A stretch of 16,675 bases of DNA from the NCBI GenBank assembly GCA_040079935.1, contig JBEBJI010000039.1, forward strand, positions 1-16,675, read 5' to 3'. Origin of the DNA: Methylotenera_A sp040079935 (lineage in GTDB: Bacteria; Pseudomonadota; Gammaproteobacteria; Burkholderiales; Methylophilaceae). The position numbers and the translations under genes were made by a program. The notes under the pieces were generated by a model. It saw only the letters and a program-made list of their open reading frames with translations, searched no databases and was not told where the DNA came from. Numbering within the stretch: position 1 is the first letter of the stretch; every line of letters starts with the position of its first letter. This document shows, piece by piece, positions 14,012 to 16,675 of the stretch.

Positions 14012-14053
14012 TGCTTATTTTTGATCCCAGCTGACTTACTTCTGGTCCCAACT
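14012..14053 (-). repeat. In-frame 21-nt tandem duplication across the fae-like stop codon
   Basis: Reading leftward, the last codons S-W-D-Q-K-stop (14053-14036) are repeated 21 nt later, in the same frame, as S-W-D-Q-K-stop (14032-14015). The two copies differ at four bases, all synonymous third positions (AGT/AGC, GAC/GAT, CAG/CAA, AAG/AAA). Confidence 0.85.
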
Positions 14054-14587
14054 TTCTTCCCACATACAATGTTTAATTTTATGACGATTAGCAATCAGCT
14101 CGTCGATACTAGGCTCATCATTTAACGCACGCTTAATGGCTAGTTTAGTGGCGTCATAATTATTTTTGTACATGTCTGCTTTATCTAATTTGCCTTCTTT
14201 TTCTAGGGCAATACAGCCCGGGTCAATCCACACCAAGCTAATAATGCATAAATCATTCACTTGAGCTTTTGGGATGATGCCTTCAATCACGCAATCCAAA
14301 ATCGCATCTGCCGTAGCCGCTTGCACCACGCCGCCAAACAAACCTACATCGGTGCTGCCTTTTAATGTTACTTTCGGCACTGTCATGCACACTGGGCGCA
14401 CCAATTGGTTAATATCTCGTACCGCAAACATGGCCGTGTGGCCTTTGCTTTGCGCCATTAAGTTAGCGAATGCTTGGCCGACTGGCCCATCAACAGCGCC
14501 GATTAAAATTTCTGGCATTGCGGCGGTAACATCTTTGCCTTCAGAATAAACGGTGGCTTCGCCTGCTTTAAAAATGATTTTTGACAT
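14036..14587 (-). CDS. Formaldehyde-activating enzyme paralogue (Fae-like) lacking the usual histidine
   Basis: Fae joins formaldehyde to tetrahydromethanopterin in methylotrophs. This 183-residue protein aligns over the whole family length: ILIG-x3-GPVGQAF (27-40) matches the canonical LIIGPRGSPAETAF region, and NNYDATKLAIKRALNDEP (142-159) matches the canonical YNYEATKLSIQRAVN region. However, the catalytic His of true Fae (in A-H-I-D-L) is replaced: the equivalent stretch reads A-M-P-E-I (23-27). It is therefore probably one of the Fae paralogues (Fae2/Fae3-type) of unclear function rather than the main enzyme. No tetrahydromethanopterin-pathway gene lies nearby. The ribosome-binding site before ATG 14587 is weak (GAGA). 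The 3' end carries an in-frame 21-nt duplication across the stop codon. Confidence 0.85.
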   Translation of the reverse strand: MSKIIFKAGEATVYSEGKDVTAAMPEILIGAVDGPVGQAFANLMAQSKGHTAMFAVRDINQLVRPVCMTVPKVTLKGSTDVGLFGGVVQAATADAILDCVIEGIIPKAQVNDLCIISLVWIDPGCIALEKEGKLDKADMYKNNYDATKLAIKRALNDEPSIDELIANRHKIKHCMWEESWDQK

Positions 14588-14623
14588 AATGTTCTCGATA
14601 AAATGATTAAAAATTAAAACGTT

Positions 14624-14644
14624 ATTTTAGCAAATGCTAGCATT
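14624..14644 (-). promoter_or_regulatory. Candidate extended -10 promoter with palindrome upstream of the fae-like gene
   Basis: TGCTAAAAT on the minus strand (14632-14624) is an extended -10 box. Just upstream, AATGCTAGCATT (14633-14644) is a perfect 12-bp palindrome that also overlaps the acetyltransferase stop codon. No -35 box is visible. Confidence 0.3.
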
Positions 14645-15095
14645 AATTGCTTAATTCTAACTGCATATCTACATGCGGAATATGTACATCACAATATTCG
14701 GCGCTCGTTACCTTAAAACCTGCCTTTTTATAAAACTCAATCGCATGCGTTTGCGCAGATAAATATACACTTTTACTACCTTGAGATTTACAAATATTCA
14801 ATGCCCCTAGCAACAGAGCGGATCCCAGGCCATTTCCTCTATAGTTTTTAAGCACCGCCATGCGACCAATTTTATGAAAATCGATAATACGCAAACAGCC
14901 TATTGGCTCACTATTTAGTGTCGCCAGCAAATGCACCGCAGTTGCATCCAATTCATCCCACTCAAAATCAGGCGCAACATTTTGTTCTTCTATGAAAACT
15001 GGCGTTCGCACAGCGCGCAAATAGTTTTCGGCTTCTAGCCAAGTCACTTGAGTAATTTTGACGAGTGATAGTTGAGGCTTCAGCATAGCTGACAC
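14643..15095 (-). CDS. GNAT-family N-acetyltransferase
   Basis: This 150-residue protein is of the GNAT fold and is predicted to transfer an acetyl group from acetyl-CoA to an unknown amine. The early block VFIEEQNVAPDFEWDELD (33-50) is typical of the YjcF/ElaA-like subgroup. The acetyl-CoA loop follows motif A as R86-G-N-G-L-G91 in NYRGNGLGSALL, and the C-terminus has HIPHVDMQLEL. It starts at GTG 15095 or more simply at ATG 15086; neither has a clear ribosome-binding site. It is divergent from the doxX-like gene, with which it shares a 65-bp region, and lies 55 nt before the fae-like gene in the same direction. Confidence 0.85.
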   Translation of the reverse strand: MSAMLKPQLSLVKITQVTWLEAENYLRAVRTPVFIEEQNVAPDFEWDELDATAVHLLATLNSEPIGCLRIIDFHKIGRMAVLKNYRGNGLGSALLLGALNICKSQGSKSVYLSAQTHAIEFYKKAGFKVTSAEYCDVHIPHVDMQLELSN

Positions 15096-15160
15096 TTGCG
15101 GATTTGGCGGGTTGGGTGCATGATGCAGGCTAATATTTTTTAGTGAATTTAAGGTGAATT

Positions 15161-15538
15161 ATGCAACGTTATTTAACAGCTCTAGCGCGTATTTTACTCG
15201 CACAAATCTTTTTACTACAAATTGTGATGCTGATTTATGGTTTTTTTACCAACCCGAACGGTTACTTAGAATACCAAATGGGTTTAGGTAGCCTTGGTTT
15301 GCCAAGTATTTTTGCGCCGCTGATTATTTTGATAAATTTAGTCGGTGGTTTAGCTTTGTTCTTTGGCTTTAAAACCAAATTTTTTGCGCTATTTATGGCA
15401 ATTTACGCAATAATTATTTCATTCTTGTTGCACTTGCCAGTACTGCAATATTTGGCCATTGCGGGTGGTTTGCTGTTGCTATATTTGCATCCAGAAACAG
15501 CTTGCAGTATTGATAATCTTAAGAAAAATAAAGCGTAA
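15161..15538 (+). CDS. DoxX-family integral membrane protein
   Basis: This 125-residue protein has four predicted membrane helices (about residues 7-28, 49-69, 72-91 and 94-110) and DoxX-type features: an N-terminal R-I-L-L-A helix, a GLGSLGLP loop before helix 2, and LVGGLALFFGFKTKF. DoxX-like proteins are loosely linked to quinone or thiosulfate oxidation and to oxidative-stress complexes, but the role of this one cannot be stated. The start ATG 15161 has TAAGGTG five bases upstream. It is convergent with the metallohydrolase gene, with only 67 nt between stops. Confidence 0.85.
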   Translation: MQRYLTALARILLAQIFLLQIVMLIYGFFTNPNGYLEYQMGLGSLGLPSIFAPLIILINLVGGLALFFGFKTKFFALFMAIYAIIISFLLHLPVLQYLAIAGGLLLLYLHPETACSIDNLKKNKA

Positions 15539-15546
15539 ATAATTAA

Positions 15547-15597
15547 AAATAACTGCCCTGCGAGCCAATATCCATGGGGCTTGCAGAGCATCGTTTT
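15547..15597. terminator. Possible weak bidirectional terminator between convergent genes
   Basis: The hairpin of repeat copy 5 is followed by GTTTT on the plus strand, seven or so bases after the stem, and by TTATTTTT on the minus strand. The T runs are not adjacent to the stem, so termination would be inefficient. Confidence 0.35.
15554..15588 (+). repeat. Dispersed hairpin repeat, copy 5 (intergenic)
   Basis: This is the only intergenic copy. CTGCGAGCC (15558-15566) pairs with GGCTTGCAG (15578-15586), nine pairs including one G-T wobble, around an 11-nt loop. Compared with copy 1, the three differences either keep a wobble or change both partners of one pair. Confidence 0.75.
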
Positions 15598-15605
15598 AAG
15601 TTAAC

Positions 15606-16532
15606 TTATTCCCATTCTAATGCGGGATAAATTATATTCACATTACGCCGATTGGCGACTTCGAATAATTTCCACTTATCTTTTTCGCCCGCTGCCGCAC
15701 TATCCATTGCCTCGTTCATACTTTTTCCCGCTTTAATCGCTGCGCGAATATCGCTTAATAGCGCGTTTAAATAGCGCTGCTCATTTTCAATTGCAAGTTT
15801 CCAATCTTTAGTCACTGGTCCATGACCTGGCACGACTTGTTTAATAGGCTGTGATTTGAATTTTTCAAGTTCGGCAATCAAGCCTTTAATATCACCTTCC
15901 AGCACGGGCGTGCGCTCGATAAACAGCAAATCGCCCGTAAATAACGTGCTGCTTTTGCTTTCCATGACAGAGATGTCAGTATTGGTATGTGCAACTGGAT
16001 GCGCCGTAATGCTTAGTTTCCTATCACCCAAATCCACTTCCAGCGTGGTTTTAACGGCAATCGTTGGCTTCACCAATTCGCTACCTTTGGCATCTTCACC
16101 TAATAATTTAGCATTCAATTTATCATAAGCTTCACGGCGCAATTCCATCGCGGTGGCAAGTTTTTCATGGCCAACAAATTCTGCTTTATCAACTAGAAAT
16201 GCCGCGTTGCCGTAAACATGGTCAGGATGCACATGCGTGTTAATGACATACAAAATTGGCTTATCTGTCACTTTTTTAATCGCATCGCGTAGCTGATTAC
16301 CGATTTTAATGCTACCGCCCGTATCAATTACTGCCACGCCCTTACTGCCCACAACAAAGCTCGTGTTGCAAATGTCACCGTGATAACCTTCGTCGATGTC
16401 TTGATGTATGCCATGGTGCACATAGATGCCATCGCCTACATCTTCAATTGCAAAATCGCCATGTACAGTATGCGCATGTGCACAACCCAACAGCGCAAGA
16501 ACACTCATGATTATCATTAGAATTCGCATCAT
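15606..16532 (-). CDS. Exported metallo-beta-lactamase-fold hydrolase (SoxH / quinoprotein-relay type)
   Basis: This 308-residue protein has an N-terminal export signal (MRILMIIMSVLALLGCAHA). L-L-G-C at residues 14-17 could be a lipobox, or cleavage could follow AHA at 20. The metallo-beta-lactamase metal ligands are complete: H100-x-H102-x-D104-H105 (THVHPDH), H182, D201 (FTGDLLF) and H237 (VPGHGPV). The C-terminus NVNIIYPALEWE matches the SoxH-like family that databases call quinoprotein relay system zinc metallohydrolase, often found with PQQ-dependent dehydrogenases in methylotrophs. The substrate is unknown, and beta-lactam resistance is not implied. The start has AAAGGA just before tandem ATGs at 16532 and 16529. 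It is divergent from the last gene, with a CRP-like palindrome between them. Confidence 0.85.
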   Translation of the reverse strand: MMRILMIIMSVLALLGCAHAHTVHGDFAIEDVGDGIYVHHGIHQDIDEGYHGDICNTSFVVGSKGVAVIDTGGSIKIGNQLRDAIKKVTDKPILYVINTHVHPDHVYGNAAFLVDKAEFVGHEKLATAMELRREAYDKLNAKLLGEDAKGSELVKPTIAVKTTLEVDLGDRKLSITAHPVAHTNTDISVMESKSSTLFTGDLLFIERTPVLEGDIKGLIAELEKFKSQPIKQVVPGHGPVTKDWKLAIENEQRYLNALLSDIRAAIKAGKSMNEAMDSAAAGEKDKWKLFEVANRRNVNIIYPALEWE

Positions 16533-16588
16533 TTATTCCTTTGAGTAAGCTTATTGTTACAATGTAGCAGTTTTGCGCAATTATTCGC

Positions 16589-16604
16589 TGTGACGCTTGT
16601 CACA
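16589..16604. promoter_or_regulatory. Perfect CRP/FNR-family-type palindrome in a divergent promoter region
   Basis: TGTGA (16589-16593), CGCTTG and TCACA (16600-16604) match the TGTGA-N6-TCACA consensus of CRP-type regulators exactly. It lies 57 bases from the metallohydrolase start and 30 bases from the rightward gene start, where it could control either or both. Clear -35/-10 pairs are not visible around it. Confidence 0.55.
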
Positions 16605-16634
16605 AAGGCACATGTTTACTTTAGGGATATTACT

Positions 16635-16675
16635 ATGAATCACGACGCTACACGCTATACTAAAACTGCGAAAGT
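16635..16675 (+). CDS. Start of a probable cytochrome b561-type gene (3'-partial)
   Basis: ATG 16635 has AGGGAT six bases upstream and opens a frame beginning MNHDATRYTKTAKV, which runs off the window. R-Y-T-K-T-A at this position is typical of the N-terminus of cytochrome b561-family membrane proteins, which usually continue with L-H-W. Only 13 codons are visible, so the family is a suggestion. It is divergent from the metallohydrolase gene. Confidence 0.5.
   Translation, partial: MNHDATRYTKTAK

Noticed and set aside
15606..16532. A beta-lactamase resistance gene.
   Set aside because: The fold is shared, but the C-terminal family signature and the context indicate a SoxH/quinoprotein-type hydrolase.

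Overview
The window looks like chromosomal DNA from a low-to-mid GC betaproteobacterium, most likely a methylotroph of the Methylophilaceae (Methylotenera/Methylophilus type). I infer this from gene content: a formaldehyde-activating-enzyme paralogue, a periplasmic SoxH/quinoprotein-type metallohydrolase, an AsmA-MutY pair, and the general protein style. No marker gene proves it. I see no rRNA, tRNA, IS element, phage gene or CRISPR array.

Left part (2-3654, + strand): a tight four-gene operon encoding a 'thermostable hemolysin'-family protein (GNAT/autoinducer-synthase-like pattern), an acyl-adenylating enzyme, a haem-oxygenase-like putative di-iron oxidase and a short-chain dehydrogenase. 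Together they look like an uncharacterised acyl-derived small-molecule pathway: activate, transfer, oxidise, reduce. The operon ends in an intrinsic terminator that lies inside the last codons of the dehydrogenase gene. Region 3655-4145 holds a 50-residue two-helix membrane protein on the minus strand, then a TPP riboswitch with a terminator-like hairpin that controls thiC.

Middle (4146-12966, + strand): thiC (thiamine pyrimidine synthesis), an RluB/RluF-like pseudouridine synthase with a long disordered N-terminus, a YidB-family protein with a strong terminator, uppP (undecaprenyl diphosphate recycling), a large AsmA-family protein extended by an exact 98-residue tandem repeat, and mutY one base downstream.

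Right part (12963-16532): a Tat-exported FecR-domain protein, a 76-residue unknown protein with its own strong promoter and a perfect inverted repeat over it, a Fae paralogue lacking the usual catalytic histidine, and a GNAT acetyltransferase are all on the minus strand. A DoxX-family membrane protein is on the plus strand and faces a periplasmic metallo-beta-lactamase-fold hydrolase on the minus strand. At the right edge a probable cytochrome b561 gene begins, divergent from the hydrolase and sharing a region with a perfect CRP-type palindrome.

Two signals cut across the gene map. First, five copies of a roughly 35-bp dispersed hairpin repeat: four inside genes, one between genes, with a compensatory base-pair change between two of them. 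Second, an in-frame 21-nt duplication spanning the fae stop codon, whose codon differences are all synonymous.
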